The notes beneath the pieces were generated by a model, which ran no database searches, was not told the DNA's origin, and saw only the letters and a list, made by a program, of their open reading frames with translations. Shown here piece by piece: positions 34,467 through 47,680 of a DNA stretch of 64,000 nucleotides. How positions within the stretch are numbered: the stretch's first letter is position 1; each line of letters opens with the position of its first letter. The stretch comes from Klebsormidium nitens (lineage: Eukaryota > Streptophyta > Klebsormidiophyceae > Klebsormidiales > Klebsormidiaceae), in NCBI GenBank assembly GCA_000708835.1, contig DF237274.1:38781-102780 (forward strand), read 5' to 3'. The position numbers and the translations under genes are program-made.

Positions 34467-37400
34467 CTACCAGCTGTCCAGGCTGCCTTCGTATCCGAGT
34501 TCCACCAAGGAGTGCCCGAATTCTCTCTTGAACGTGTCAATGTTAGCCCTCGAAAAGTGCTGCAAGGTGAAACACCGAAATCTCTGGAACCTGTCGGACC
34601 TCACTTTGCCAACCCCACCCCATTCGTCTCTGTAATAAGGGACTGAAGGCAAGGAAGATCCAATTGTGAAAGTGCTGAAGGAAGTCAGAGAATAGCACAC
34701 CGCAAAGAGCATTCTGACAGGTTCTGCTGTTTTGAGGGCTAACCTTTTTCCATGCGCCAGATTCGCGGGCCTGTACCATTGGACTATCCTCGAGGAGCTT
34801 TTTGAAATCTTCTGTCCAAACGCGACCTATCGAAGTGAACCTTTCCAGCTGCTTTCCCTGCAGAGGTGCGGGTCATGCAGGAACTAATCATCCGAAAGAG
34901 GAGGATGCGTCTAGCAATCGCACATCCCGCTGGATTCCGTTGATGACCCTTGGAGTTGATTGAGAGGTCGTATTCAATGATTGCAAAATGGCGTCCATCA
35001 CCATCGATAGCGTCTGATAAGACTTGATGTCAGCTTATTGATTTGAAAACCAACGTGCTCCGTGCGTACCTTGAGCCCATACCATCTCCCTGCTTCGGCA
35101 AATCCAGCCGCTGCATTGCCCCACAGGTCTTCGTACTGCAAAAGCAATGTGCGTCTTCTTCAGGTGGATCGATTATATGCACGACGTGAGCGGCGGAAAA
35201 ATCCACTGTCACCGTCCTGATTTATTTGGAATATGCAGAGATGGCCACGAGCGAGACGTAGAAAGACGATCCGATGCGCGACATGTAAAAATGCTTGCTG
35301 TAATCATGACAATCCATTCAGTCCGAAAGCAAACTTACTTTGTCGAAAAGGCTTCCACTCTTCAAAATACAGGTAAGATTGGATATCTCACCTTCAAAAG
35401 CTTCAAAACCTGTTTGAAAGCCTTCGCTGAGAGGCTGTTGATCACACAGATGTAGGATAAGGAGCCGCTGCATCCCTCAAGCTTGAGGATTTTGATAACA
35501 AGGTCAATACCTTCTGCCTTATTCAGATGGCAGATGTCCTGCAAAGAATTCAACTCTACAATCAATTTTGAGCCGTAATTGGAGTTGCAGAAGTTCGTCT
35601 ATGGCTTCTTGTACAGCAGGCAGATGCTTACTAGCCTGATTTGCATGTGCAGCGTCAAAGATGCAGGCACATGGTGAGTAGGGTCTTGTATGTCTCACGT
35701 TCAGCTTCATGCTCAGATCGATTTCTCGCAGACGTCTCCTCTCCTGCTGCGTCGAGTCCCCCTGGATGTGCTCAATCGAGGTTGCGGCTTTAAGCATCTT
35801 CCCTTTGATCATGCACTGGCTTGTCAGCTTCTCGTACTCCTCCAAAACAATGCCCCGTGGATCGCGGATGATCATCGAGGCGATGAACGGACGGGGAAGG
35901 TACGCCAAGGTGTTCTCGTCAATTCTCTCGAGCTGTAACAAAGAGAAAATGTGAAATGCTGTTTCATGTACAAACTTTCTCAATCGCTTCCTCAGCGTCC
36001 CTTGATAAAGTTCTGAATGCAAGTTGGGATTTGGACGGCGTCCTCAAGGGAACAAATATGTTACGAGACCCGAAGATCTCGCTGTTTTCGACACGACTTC
36101 AAAACCCTCGATTGCAGCCCAAGGTCAAGTCTTTGCTCACAACTTCATGAGGTTTTTACGAGGAATTGATTGACGCTACTGGTTTACGTGTCCAATGATC
36201 TTTCCCCACATCATTTTCAAGCTCTTCTTCAAGCAGTGCGTTCTTTTGTCTAAAGTACAGATGGAAGGATCATTGCACACGGCTGTCGATAAGAGAAATA
36301 CCGTGAAAGACCAATTGAATTCGTTGTGGTCATGCTTCAACAAAGTAACGAAACAAAGAACTTAGAGGCCATTCTACTTCGCCTACATTTCATTCCGATC
36401 TGTCTCTTGAACAGAGAAAACCTTGTTCTCAAAGCACGCATGAGATTGTCGTTCTGAACGACGTTTCGTCCCGAACCCTTCCTTCAATGAGAGACAGTTT
36501 CAGCAGATATCAAAGGTGTACCTGAAATACGTCGTGGTCGCACGTCAAGTCGGACACATGGCCTTGACCGAAGTGCAGCCCTTCCTCCTGGCAGAAGACC
36601 CTCAGGGTCTCTCTCCACCAGCCGGCTCCTGCAAGCAACCAATGTGTTGCGGTAACAAGCCAAAAGTCTCTGCAGATGTGTCTTCCCTACCTTCTGATGA
36701 CGTCTAAAATCGGTTTGATTCAGGAGATGGTTCGAAAGCGGCAGTCTCATGAATGATATCATTCAAGAAGTGGAACATAGGGCTTTCTCTCACCCGTGTT
36801 CTGTCCAGCAAGAGAAACAACGATCGGTCTTGTGCCGCTCTGGAACTTATGATCGTGGTAGGTATTCCCTGTACCATTTATCAGGCCCTCCAACAAAGCG
36901 ATCGATCTTGCCGGACATGAGAATGATGTGATCCCAGTGCTCGCGTATACTGCCACGTCGAGAAGGAAAATCTTGATCAGCGAAAGTTGACATGCTCTGA
37001 CGTCGATCAATTACGATCTACGCTTGCAGAATGAAAAAGACTTCTGTGTCACAATCTGCCGTTCTGCAGCCTCCACATAATTTGACTAGTTCCGAGAGAC
37101 CCGAGCGAGCAGGTTCCCTCCCTGTCCTTTTTGAGGAACAATGATAAGCATAAATGATGGCGAAGGCATGTCAATATTTATTGAATTGGCTCGAGGATGA
37201 AGCATAAGTGCAACTTGCAAAACCGTTGACGGCAGCAGTAGTACTCAGGCTCTCGATGGTGAGAAGACACCTACCAGCGGCTGCATAGTCGACTTGGCTG
37301 CAACAATTAAACAACATTGCTGTAAGCGACAAGCAAATATTGCTATGCTTCATGTTTGAAAAAAGGAGCAGAATATTGCTGGAGAAAGTCGAGAGCTGTG

Positions 37401-37628
37401 GAGCCGCATGCATGAATCTTGTTTGCAATCTCTTCAGGAGTGTTCTTAATCACCAGCTACGAGCAGCACTCACCTCGAGGATGCATACATTAGTGCCAGC
37501 CCAAACATCCCGAAGAAACCGAGGAGGATGGTGGCAAAGAAGGACGCAGCGACTTGGGATACGAAGCGAGATCTACTTGCTTTTTGGCCCTTCTTCTTTC
37601 CGCCTCCCGTCATTCTCATGCTCAGCAT
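34467..37628 (-). CDS. Unrecognised membrane-anchored protein (partly resolved)
   Basis: Well-supported exons, all in phase with their neighbours, are: about 37488-37628 (start), 37273-37295, about 36884-36955, about 36522-36628, then after a gap 35976-36012, 35699-35932, 35392-35538, 35070-35135, 34924-35013, 34744-34857 and 34467-34559 (TAG). The N-terminus has a KKKGQK basic patch and one strong hydrophobic helix (SFFATILLGFFGMFGLALMY), so a signal anchor is likely. Distinct blocks include GWWRETLRVFCQEEGLHF, NTLAYLPRPFIASMIIRDPR, HLNKAEGIDLVIKILKLEGC and YEDLWGNAAAGFAEAGRWYG. I do not recognise the family. The exons between 36013 and 36521 and around 35540-35690 are unresolved, and the two halves may be separate genes. 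Confidence 0.5.
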
Positions 37629-40106
37629 GACGACTGGAAGCAGAAACACCACTGCAAGTAATATACAAGAGCATCATCACAAGGAAATTGTTTTCTGGGG
37701 CGAGTAGCTAAAGGTGAAGAATGTGAGAAAAGGATCACCGTCCAAGCTCAGGACAACGAGATCTAAAGATACTAGATATCAGCTTCCTGAGTCGCCTGAT
37801 TCTTACCAACAAGGATGGCCCAAAGATCCTTGGTCTGATCACCGGAGATCATCTTGAAAGCGTGTACGTTGCTATTGGTCCTTGATGATTCTTCGTAGCT
37901 TCAAGTTCGGGATTACCTCCCAGGCTGGCCTTCTGAAGTGCTCGTCGACGAACAGACGAAGAAGTGCAAATTTTTGCGAGATGAGCACGATTAGTAAAGC
38001 TAAGAAGCAGTGCTGACGTCTTCTGAGTGATTCTTGATGACAGTTCCTGGGACGTACTTGCTACAATTTGTCTGTCAGCGAGCGCTTTCCAGCCTCTCTG
38101 GACAGGATATCCTTAGACCGAACGTTTGCAATCGGCCGTGCGCACGTCCCCGGGGAGACGAAGCTGAAGGCTGGGAAGGAATCCAATGACTCCTGACGGA
38201 GCATAGGGCTTGCTCACACTCTGACACGAGATTCACTGAGACTAATTATGGCATCCCTTGCTCAAAGAAACCGGGAACCAGACCAGTTTGTATCTGCTGT
38301 AAGATCTTATTCTTATCTGGCACCATCAAGGCCAGGTCTCACCAAGACTCATGAGTCGGTGAAAGAATCTCCAACGTCGCTTCCACGCAGATTTTGAACC
38401 TGAGCCGAAACCCAAACCCTGCCTTGAACCCTGCGGCTCTTAGGACCGCGGGGCCGCGCGCGGCGCGGCCCCGCGCGTTGATTACTACGACTCAGAGCGA
38501 CACGCGACGCAATGACGCGCGGCTGTGCGCAATCTGCACTGCGCCCGGCCGCGTCGGAACGTCTCGCCGGCGCGTCTTATTTCTGCCAACAGTGGCGGGC
38601 ACATTTGATGGTTAACATTGACAGTGACCACGCCAAGCCCTTCCTCTTGCTCACGCAATCTTCAAAAGCCCCGCTTGTACCATCAGCTGAGCTGGCCACG
38701 ATGCAGACGAGACTGAAGCTTCATATTGCATTTTGAACATCATCCCCGGGTTGCAGTGTTGAAAACGCAAACGACCAATGGCACCAGAATATTGAGGTAT
38801 TTGTCACCATGATGCCGGCGCCTGGACGACGCCATCTATGCAATTTATAAGTCTGTGGCAGTCTTATGGCACATGTTGAATCCGCTCAAACTTTCGAAGG
38901 CCCGTCTCAGAGTTCAGCTCCTCTTCCTCCACCTTTTCTTTTTTCATGGCGTCCCCTCGACGTTGTAATTGCAGGGCCTGGCCCCGAATCTCGTGACTTT
39001 ACTGGAGCGCGTCAATACGGAACCTCAACTTTGCCAGAAAGAGCACATGATGCATTCTTATGGTGAAGTCCCCCGCTTACTTCAATTCAACGCGCTACTT
39101 GACGACCGTCGCTTTTCAAATTGTTACCCAAGACCTCATCAACGAGCTAGAGCCCGTGATGTTTCACTCAATACCACATCATTGTTGCTGGCCGACTTGA
39201 GTCCCGCCTGGCAGTAGCTCGACAAAAGAATAGAAATTATCCTCCAGCGCTGATCTGAATCAATCGATAATTCGATCATCTTCGATGGAGTTTATATGGA
39301 TTCAGTCTCCGAGCCGCCAGGGCCGCACGTCGGATCCAAGGACACAATTGCGCACAGAAAAGAATGGCAGCTAGCTAGGGCAAGATATGCGAGACTCAGA
39401 TCCCAACCGTTTTGCAAAGTGGCAAGATCTCCGGTTTCGTCTGGCCATACATGCATTAATACTCGACCGATCCGCGGGCCAGCTAATAAAAGGATCAACA
39501 ATCATGGCCCGTGCAAGCGGATGAGAACCACCTTCGCTTCTTCTGAGACGGTGATCAAGCTCAAGCGCATGTACGGCCGGGGCGGCAGCTCGGCTGCACG
39601 AGTTTTGCTGCATTCATGTGCCTCTGGCATCCAGAATATGTCGCGCTTGACTTCCGAGTCGCAGCCGCCACTGATAAGCACCTTCTATCAAGGGCGAATA
39701 TCGTTCTGTAAATCTCAGAAATGACAATATAATTCGGCCGCGCCTCTTCAGAAGCCAAATCCAAGCATGCAGCGGCACAGACTCTATCCTCATCTCTGAC
39801 CATGCGGTCGCAAACGAGGTGCATGATCGAGACAACGCTGCTTCAAATCTCTACTGTACGCCGATCAAGGTTGTGCTTCGAGCAATGCATGGGGCTTGTA
39901 CTAGCAACGCAAGCCCTGTCCATTGTCCAGTGATACCTTCGAGTACGGCAGCATCCACTATGATCGCCTTAATATATCCAAAACTTTCTAGAAATCGTCC
40001 TGAACAATGACGTCCGACTCGCTAACCAATTTAGTTTACAGATCACAACAGAATTTCCTCGAGCAAGAACAGGAGGCGGCTAATATACACGGGGGCAACG
40101 TTCTCT
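37629..40106. other. Intergenic region with one GC-rich hairpin
   Basis: About 2.5 kb lies between the start of the membrane-protein gene and the 3' end of the LRR gene, both minus. Apart from the palindrome at 38447-38475 no structured element was recognised. Open frames at 38394-38736 and 39296-39724 look random. A small unrecognised gene here cannot be excluded. Confidence 0.4.
38447..38475. repeat. GC-only perfect hairpin
   Basis: Two 13-base arms, CGCGGGGCCGCGC at 38447-38459 and its exact reverse complement at 38463-38475, flank a 3-base loop. The arms are entirely G and C in a region of ordinary composition. No poly-T follows, and it is far from any gene end. Confidence 0.75.
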
Positions 40107-43100
40107 CTACCAGGACTCAAATGCCTGAGACGCCGCGCGCCTCAACTCCTCCCCCTCTCCAACAAGCGACCCTGCCGCCCCCCCTTCTGCTGCCGCTGGT
40201 AGCGCCGCCCCCCGCACGACTCCCCTACCCCCTCTCGCCCTCGCCATCGACTTCCAGGGCGACTGTCCCCCCCGTAGCTGAACCCGGTTCCCCGTCGCCA
40301 CCACTAGTTCTCTCGCCTGCTCCTTCACGAGCCCCGGAACGGAGTCCGTCAGATCGAGCGACCGCAGCTCCGGCAACGACGACAAGATCTTGGTCACACT
40401 GCGCAGCGTCAGCTCCTCGCAGTCGCACAGGTGGAGCGACGTCAGCGTGGCTGCGCAGGGCGCAACGCACAGCTCGCCCTCGACAAACTCGTCTGTGAGC
40501 CACGCGCTCGGCCCCCAGAAGTGCAGCCGCTCGAGGCGCGACGCTTGCGCGAGGATCACGCGGAAGCAGGCCGCCGAGACCTTCGGGCACACGTTAAGGA
40601 GGCACTGCCGTAGCGTCACCCCGTGCTCCGCTACTAGTTGCCCCACCCCCACCTCCGTAATATTCTCCAGCTTGCAGAAGTGTATCACGCGCAGCCGGCA
40701 CGCCGCCGCGCTGAGCGCCTTCAGACCCTCGTCAGAAATGCCCAGCTGGTGCAGGTGCAGCTTGGTCAGGCGCCGGAAGGAATTATCGGGGATGCCAAGG
40801 AAGGGCAGGTCCCGGATCTTGGGGCAGTCGATCAGGTTGATGGTTTCTAGGTACGGCGCGCTCATTAGGAAGGGCCGCATCTGCAGCCCGGCCCAGTGGT
40901 GGCTGCTCTTGACCTGGAAGTGCTTGAAGTTGGGGAACTGCTCCATGTTATTGTCGAACGCGTCCTCCGTCAGGCTGACCGCCTCGCGGTCCTGGACGAA
41001 CCGGTCGCGGTGCTCGATGGAGAGCCACTCCAGCTTCGTGTTGGCGCGGATGAAGTCCCGGATGTTGGGCCCGTGCAGCCGCTCGCACATCTCCAGCTTC
41101 ACGACGCGCAGCTCGCGGAACTCGCGCAGGTGCTGCCCGCGTAGCGTGGGCGTGAACCCGAGCGCGAGCTTCCGCATTCGCGGGCAGTGCTCCGCAAGGC
41201 GCCGGGTGACCTCGTCCGTGGCGGCCGTGCACGCATACAGCTCGAGGCTGGTGAGCGCTGGGCACGCCCCCCCCGAGATGCTGAACAGCGACGCCTCGTC
41301 CATGTCGGAGGCCGTCTTCGCGCACGACGAGATCTCCGTCAGGTGCGCCATGACTGGGAGCCCCTCAAACGCCCCACGGACCGTCGAGATCCCGAGGCGA
41401 ACCCGCACAAGTTGCGAGCAGGCTTGGAGTATTGCCTGAACGCCGATGCCCGTCATACGGTGGCTCTGAACGGTGAGGGACTGCAGGCCGGGGCAGTGCT
41501 CAGCGACGGCAACTAGGCTGGCGTCGCTGAGGTCGGGGCAGCCGCGGATCTCGAGCTGGCGCAGCAGGGGGAGGCGGGAGGCAAGCTGTGAAAAGGTGTC
41601 GTCACCCAGGGGGAGGTGCAGGTTGCACAGGTGGAGATGGACCAAGGCAGGGGACAACCTGGGGGAAGGAGCGGAAAAGGCGGTTTGTAAAGTTGAGAGT
41701 TACTTCGGGGAAGAGAGAGAGGGTGAGAGAGTTGAAGTAATCCTTCGCAGCACCGGGATGAGTAACAACTGAAACTTTTGCCAGTAGGGTAAATCTTCAC
41801 GCACGAACAGGACGGAAGACGACCTGAGGGAAGTGGAAAAGAATTAGCGAAGGGGTTGAACTCGATGATTAAAGGGGGTTGTAACTCCCAAAGGACTCTT
41901 GAAAGGACAAAAGGACTCTTAGAAAGACACGTCGGAAGGCTTTGGCCACGGATCAAAAGCCAGGCGAACAACCTGGGAGGAGTGGTAGACACAGATCGTT
42001 TCAGAAAAGGAACCCTGTCATACTAAACCATACAAAGTGAAGGCTCCTCCAACATGTCGAGAGTGCAAAACGAGATTTGCTTTCCCAGTCTGCTATCGAA
42101 AGGCAGAAAAAAAAAACAAGGAGATAAAAACCGGTTGCTCGGGGGCTAGGTCACCTGTAAGCAAGAAGAGTGCATTGAAAGGTCAGGATGAGAAATTTCA
42201 AATGTTGCAAACCTGGAGAGGGGTCAATTCAGGGGCCAAAGAAACGACAGGGATTGTAAGGGGAGGAAAACTTCAAGAGCTTGTGATCAAAGCACTGGTA
42301 TCTTCTTTGCAGAGTCTGGCCCCATGACCGTTTGCATGTTTCAGAAGCAAAGCTTACAGTACTCTGACCAGGGCAAACAGTAGCCTGGCATGAGAAGCGA
42401 GGCAATGCATTACATCAGGGTTGCATCCAAACCTACAAGATTTGAATAGTCTTGATTTACAAGCCCATCCAATTGGCAGCAGAAACTGACACGTGCCAAC
42501 CACAGAGACCAGGGAGGAAGGCAAGTACGGCGGCCTGTGCAAAGCATGCAGTCATGTGCTGCCCCTCCAGCCCTAATAAAGCTCCACGAGCAAATCTAAG
42601 ACGCAAACACAAGACAAACAGTAGCTACAGCACTGCTTCGCACACCGCTGTCCCCAGAACCCTCGATCCCCTTGCATTGCCAGGCCCCAACTATGTTGCA
42701 ATGCCAGAGTTCTGACAGGTTGACGCAAAAACAATGTCACGGCCTACGAACATGTCCCTTCTGCCACCGCGCCTTCTTCCCAAACTTTGGTTCTCTCCAA
42801 AACCCTAAATAACGAGCCCTCCAACACAGCAGAACGCAAATAGGTGTCTCCTCACCTAAGCAACAGCGCCGGATCGACGCTCGCCTCAAACTTGCACCCG
42901 TCCAGCCGGAAGCTCCGCAACGACGCCAGGTTCCGCGAGAACGCCTCCCACTCCTCCGCACTGCGGAAGGTGCACCGGTCGCGCGACACCTGGAGCCGCC
43001 GCAGGCCCCGGCAGCGGCGGTGCAGCTCCTCCCAGAAGTGCTGACTCAGCAGCGGCTCAAACTCGAGCTTCTCGGGTCGGCCCACCTTGAACCGGCTCAT

Positions 43101-44276
43101 GCTGCCCGTGGCCGGGTTAAGGGGAACCGACAGAGTTAGGTCTAATTCCTCCAGGTTGGGCACTAGCGCGGGGACCTGCTCCAGGGTCTCCCGGGAGAGC
43201 CGCTTGTTTTTAGAGTTGTGCAATATGATAAGCGACTTGGTGCCCTCCCCGATGAAGTTTGTGATGCTCTCGTTGCTCGTCGTCTCCTGCGTCGACTTGC
43301 GCTTCGCCAGGTCCTGCATCAGGTCCAGCGGCAGCGTCTGCAGCGCGGGCTTCCACAGGCTCCGGTGGGCCATGATCACGGCCTGACAGCGGCTCATCAG
43401 CGTCGGAACCTCCTCCTCGATGTCCTCATCGTCGCTCTCCTCCCCGTTTGTGTCTGCGTCCTTGAAGTCCGTCTTCGGCCCCCCGTAGGGGAGCGCCTCC
43501 GGCGACTTGACCTGCGGCCGGCTCGCGTCCAGCAGCTCCAGCAGGTGCTGGTCCGCCTTGCGCAGCACGTCGACCAGCTTGTGCCGCGCGCGCTCACAAT
43601 CCACGTCCCAAACCAGAACATCTTCAAATGCTTGCACCGCCTCTAGTTTCTTCCCCGCGTAGTACAGGCCCCCCGCGCGCAGCATCAGCAGCTTGCACCG
43701 CAGACGCTTGCGCCGCTCGAGAGCGAGCGCCTCCCGGTCCCCCAGCCCCTCCTCTTCCCCCTCCTCCGCCATGGCATACGCCCGCTTGGCACTCCCCAGG
43801 GACAGCGACTTCATCAACCGCCGCCCCCCGGGGGACCCCTTCCCCTGCAGACCCTCCCTTCCCAGCCGCTCCAGCCGGTTCACTAGTCGCCGCCGGTGCG
43901 ATGGGAGCGTGCTGTCATCCCGGCTCCGCTGCTTCGTCAGCTTGGCCTTGCCCGACTCCTCTGGTGTGACCTTCTTCAGCAGATCCGAGTTGCTAGCCAG
44001 CCACTTCTCAAACCCCTCAAGCAACCGCAGCGCTCTCGCCGCATCCTCGGCACAGCCCGTGTAGTCTGCCGCCTTCCACTTGTCTTTTGCCCGGTTGCCA
44101 TACAGGTCTATGCAGGTGGAACCGCGGCACAGGTGGCCCGGCCGCTCATGTTCAGCAACAGCTGCCGTAGGCCCGTCCATTATCTGCTCGCGGTGTCTGA
44201 CTACAGGGTACATGGCCGGCAGCTCAGTAGCGTCCCGGAAGTCCCCCGAGACGCACTTGCCCAAGTGGCCCCCCAT
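40107..44276 (-). CDS. Large leucine-rich-repeat protein with TPR-like N-terminus
   Basis: Two exons join in phase: 42856-44276 and 40107-41658 (TAG), giving 990 residues; the intron is 1.2 kb. Residues 45-90 and 180-240 are helical and TPR-like (CAEDAARALRLLEGFEKWL; AGGLYYAGKKLEAVQAFEDV). An acidic stretch (EESDDEDIEEE) separates them from the repeats. From about 340 to 930 there are irregular leucine-rich repeats of the cysteine-containing AMN1/F-box type (LRQLEIRGCPDLSDASL; LTSLHLCDCEELTLRSV). No F-box was seen. Such proteins commonly serve as substrate adaptors or scaffolds, but no function can be assigned. The tail is Gly/Ala/Arg-rich. The start MGGHLGKC is the first ATG of the exon, and the second Gly makes N-myristoylation possible but unproven. 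Confidence 0.85.
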
Positions 44277-45685
44277 GGAAGCAAGCTTTCAGAAACACTG
44301 CACCAGGGAGTATGAGATGTTTGAAAAAGGACCCAAGATGTGACCCCAACAATTGTCTGGCAGACAAAACGTTGGCCCCCTTAGTCAGCTAGACGTCCGA
44401 CAACATCACAACCTCGTTAGGGGCGCATCCGTGGTTTCCCACATTCAAGAACAAGTGCCTCAAGATTCATAAAGCAATTGACTTGCTTTCACTCTCCTGC
44501 CAAGCAGAAAATTGTACAGAGGTGACGGAACTTGCAAGCTGCAAAACAATTGGACAAAACATGCACATCTCACAATCCTCAAAATCCTCCGCCAACTTCA
44601 AAAGGTTAGAAACTTTCAAATTTGAGAGATACGACACTTCATAGTCTCAGACATAACTAGGTCAACCATGCTTCTTTACGAACAACTCACCTGTCTCTCA
44701 AGCAACTTGACAGATCACAATGCAGTTTGACTATGATGAGCCAAACGGCTCTGCCACATCCGGAGCCTGATCTGCGGCCCTCATACCCTCAATAATGGAG
44801 CCTCTGATGCCAATAGCCAGCTTCTAAGCACCTTGATATTGTTCACACCTAATGATCGTTTGAACTACGAAACAACTCTGCTTCGAAAATGGCCGACTGT
44901 GAAGGGATACTTGAACAACTCGCCAGGTCCAAGTCTCGCAAAACCCTGCGTGCGAACCCTGCGAAAGACAGAAACTGTCGTGACCAGTTGTGAAGGGGCG
45001 GCTCCCTAGATCCCAATGTCTTCAGCCCCTTTGTCTTCTACAACACTCTGTCTTCGTTCAACTTCAAGGAGGGTAGAGACAAGGAAATGCTGCGGCTGCG
45101 TTCTCCTGTGACCGCCTGGAGGATGGCGTCTCTAAATCAGCATGCAATCTTGACGTCAGATGCGCAGCAGCAGGTGTGCACCCAGGACCAGGACCGGACT
45201 TGGACATGTGCCATGTCCATTGGCATGTGGGTTTCTTCTTTCTTGTCCAGTGAGTTTCGGCCGAAATCAGATAACCGGGAGTTTCAGCAAACCCAATTTT
45301 GTACTTCAAGAGGGCTCGTCAAAAAGACGAGTCTCGAAAGGTTTCATACAGATCCTGGAAGTTAACCGCATATCCTGGAGCTTCAAACGAGAACCTCGTC
45401 GAAGGTTCCAATCAAAACCAGAAGACTCCTCGCTGCCACGTCTGCCACATGTGAGCTCTGTGCACTGAGCTCTAGCTTCTGAGGACAGTGCAGGTGACCG
45501 TGCTGATTCCTGAAACCAGAATTCCACTGATCAAATCCGATTTCCAGGGTGGAACTTAATTTTGGAAGTCTGAAGAAGAGCTAGGTTCAAGCGCAATTCT
45601 ATGTCAAGGCCCAGGGAACGCCTTCGTGTTTCTTCCAGAGCGCTTTCTGACGCTTAGGCTTAAGTTTTAAGTGCAAAACTTCAAC
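44277..45685. promoter_or_regulatory. Divergent region between LRR gene and IF1-like gene
   Basis: Both flanking genes are transcribed outward from this 1.4-kb span, so their promoters are expected here. The span shows no open frame with protein-like composition, no repeat and no clear core-promoter element. Confidence 0.4.
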
Positions 45686-46898
45686 ATGCTTTCCATCAGG
45701 CAGCTGATCCAGAGCAGCCCCCTGCGGCAAGGGGCTCGCTCAGTGAGTGCAAACGCAATGAGGGCTATGAGTTCAGGTGATGGGAGGATGTTCAGTGATG
45801 AAGAGAAAGCCAAAGAGACCCAGTATATCAGGTGACTGCAATATCAGCTACATGATTTGATCTGGTTGGTTCATTCTAGGAAGTATATAGCGATCAGCAC
45901 ATGCTTTCTGACGTCAGTAGGAGCTGTTGCGTAGAATGCAGAACAAATGCTGGCTTCTGGTTTGTTAGATTATCAATGAGAGTGCATTGAAGCAAAGTGC
46001 GTCTAGGTTGATGTGCCATGCACTCCCCGCTTGGTGGTGCTGAAGGTTGGAATTTGTTTTAATGACTTTGTAGAAGTTTTTAACTCTCCATTCCTGGGCA
46101 TCTATGTACATCTACTTCGGATTAACAGGAGTTGATCATGCTCGTAGCTGTCCATCAGACCAGGTGACTTTATCAAGTTTATGTGTCTGCAATGCAGGAA
46201 AATGGAAGCTGAAAAAATTGAAAAAGCTAAGAAGGAGGTAAGCTTGCGCCGATTGCTTCCGAGTATGATTTTATCACCGTCATGTTCGCATTGTTTGTAA
46301 TGCGTCTGCTGGCGCTGTTTGTAATATCCTCCTGTTTATGAAGGCATGAACTCTGTTTGGTGAACGGCTTCATTGATATGTTTTCTAATTACTTGCTAAA
46401 ACATGCTTTTCAAACATGGGGTGGCTTTGAAGGTCAACATTGAGTAGGAAATATTCAGCCAGTTTGGGCGAATCCACTGCACTGTAGTAGTCATCATGTG
46501 TCAAGTAGCATAAGAATAGAAACCAGAGATGGCAAACTTTGACTATGTCAACGCCGGTTTGTGGCAGGCAGCTGCAGCTCTGAAAAAGCTTGAGGAGAAG
46601 CACCAAAAGGCTAAGGAGCAGGAGAAGAAGTGAGCACGGGCAACAGACCAATGCACTTTTAGTTCCAAGTTGTGAATAGGTCCGATTGGCTGTTGAAACA
46701 CACCACTTTGTTGGGCAGGTGGACAGTCCCACCATGAGCGATGCAAGCATCCACAGTCCTCAAAAACCTTCCCAAGGTACTGAGAAGGACCTAACCATAG
46801 CAGTCTATGGAGGAGTAGTCGCTGCCTTTGTAGGAGGTGCTCTATACTACTTGTCGTCACGCACACAAGCCAAGGTCGAGGAAGAGACGAGCGACTGA
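45686..46898 (+). CDS. IF1: Mitochondrial F1F0-ATPase inhibitor (IF1)-like protein with membrane tail
   Basis: Four exons join in phase: 45686-45831, 46198-46237, 46568-46629 and 46727-46898 (TGA), giving 139 residues. An Arg/Ser-rich leader (MLSIRQLIQSSPLRQGARSV) fits mitochondrial import. It is followed by the IF1 core GRMFSDEEKAKETQYI and RKMEAEKIEKAKKE, a Lys/Glu-rich coiled coil, and a C-terminal hydrophobic helix (IAVYGGVVAAFVGGALYYL). Plant relatives such as At2g27730 share this tail, from memory of the family. IF1 binds F1 and blocks ATP hydrolysis. The last junction is delicate: the first AG (46717-46718) gives an early stop after KWTVPP, reading through the donor stops after EQEKK, and only the second AG (46725-46726) opens the tail. 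Confidence 0.85.
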
Positions 46899-47680
46899 AT
46901 GTGGAAGGCAAAGCTGCTGCTGATCGACTCTCCCTTTATGTTTAATGCCGATCAACATTGTTCCCCGTGGCACCTTGTCAAACGGGATCCGCTCTAGATT
47001 TTGCAATCACCCTTTTATTCATCTTTGATATGGGGGGCCCCATCTGGGGACCATGAACGTTGTCTTCTAGATTGTATGTTTTTGGCTTCGGTTGTGCTAG
47101 TCAATCTGTTTATTGCGGACGGATCAACATGTAGGCACTTCTGAAACTTGATTCTGGTCCATGTCTCATCTCGCTGATGTTGGTGGGCACCTCTTTGAAC
47201 TCCATCCCCTCGTTTTATTATATCGTTGGTCCCCGACGCTCTAAGGGGTCATGTAGCTTTTGCTGTACATATAGACTCCATAGGGAGGAAGCAAATGTGA
47301 TGCTAACCGTCCCCTCTCAGGTGGCTTCTACATGCCTTGCGTTTCCAATAGCTTCATTAGGGCTTCATTATCTACTTAATCAATGTGGATGCACACCTAC
47401 TATAACTACAGTAGCAGGCCTCAAGAATCCGTGCCTCACTGAGAGATCCGTGCCTGAGGCCAAAGTCACATCCAACACAGCATCATTTGTGTCGAGAACA
47501 TCATGTTGTAGGGGAGGGAGACGTTTGATACAATACCTTCGTATCCTTTTAATATCTCCAAGTCGTGTGTTACGTAGCGAGGAAATGAGTAAATAGTTAA
47601 CTGCAGCATCATGTGACCAACATTTCATGAGGATAATTCATGCAAGCGTCTCGATGTGTTGGAGCTCAGCCGGGCAAAAC

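Noticed and set aside
36884-36955. Alternative frame reading REHWDHIILMSGKIDRFVGG
   Set aside because: It looks protein-like, but the phase does not connect to either neighbouring exon, whereas the VYASTGITSFS frame joins both.
38447-38475. GC hairpin as a transcription terminator
   Set aside because: Intrinsic terminators are bacterial, no T-run follows, and no gene ends nearby.
40390-41439. Plus-strand open frame of 349 codons
   Set aside because: It is the antisense shadow of the GC-rich LRR gene exon; its composition (Ser/Arg-rich, no motifs) follows from the coding strand.
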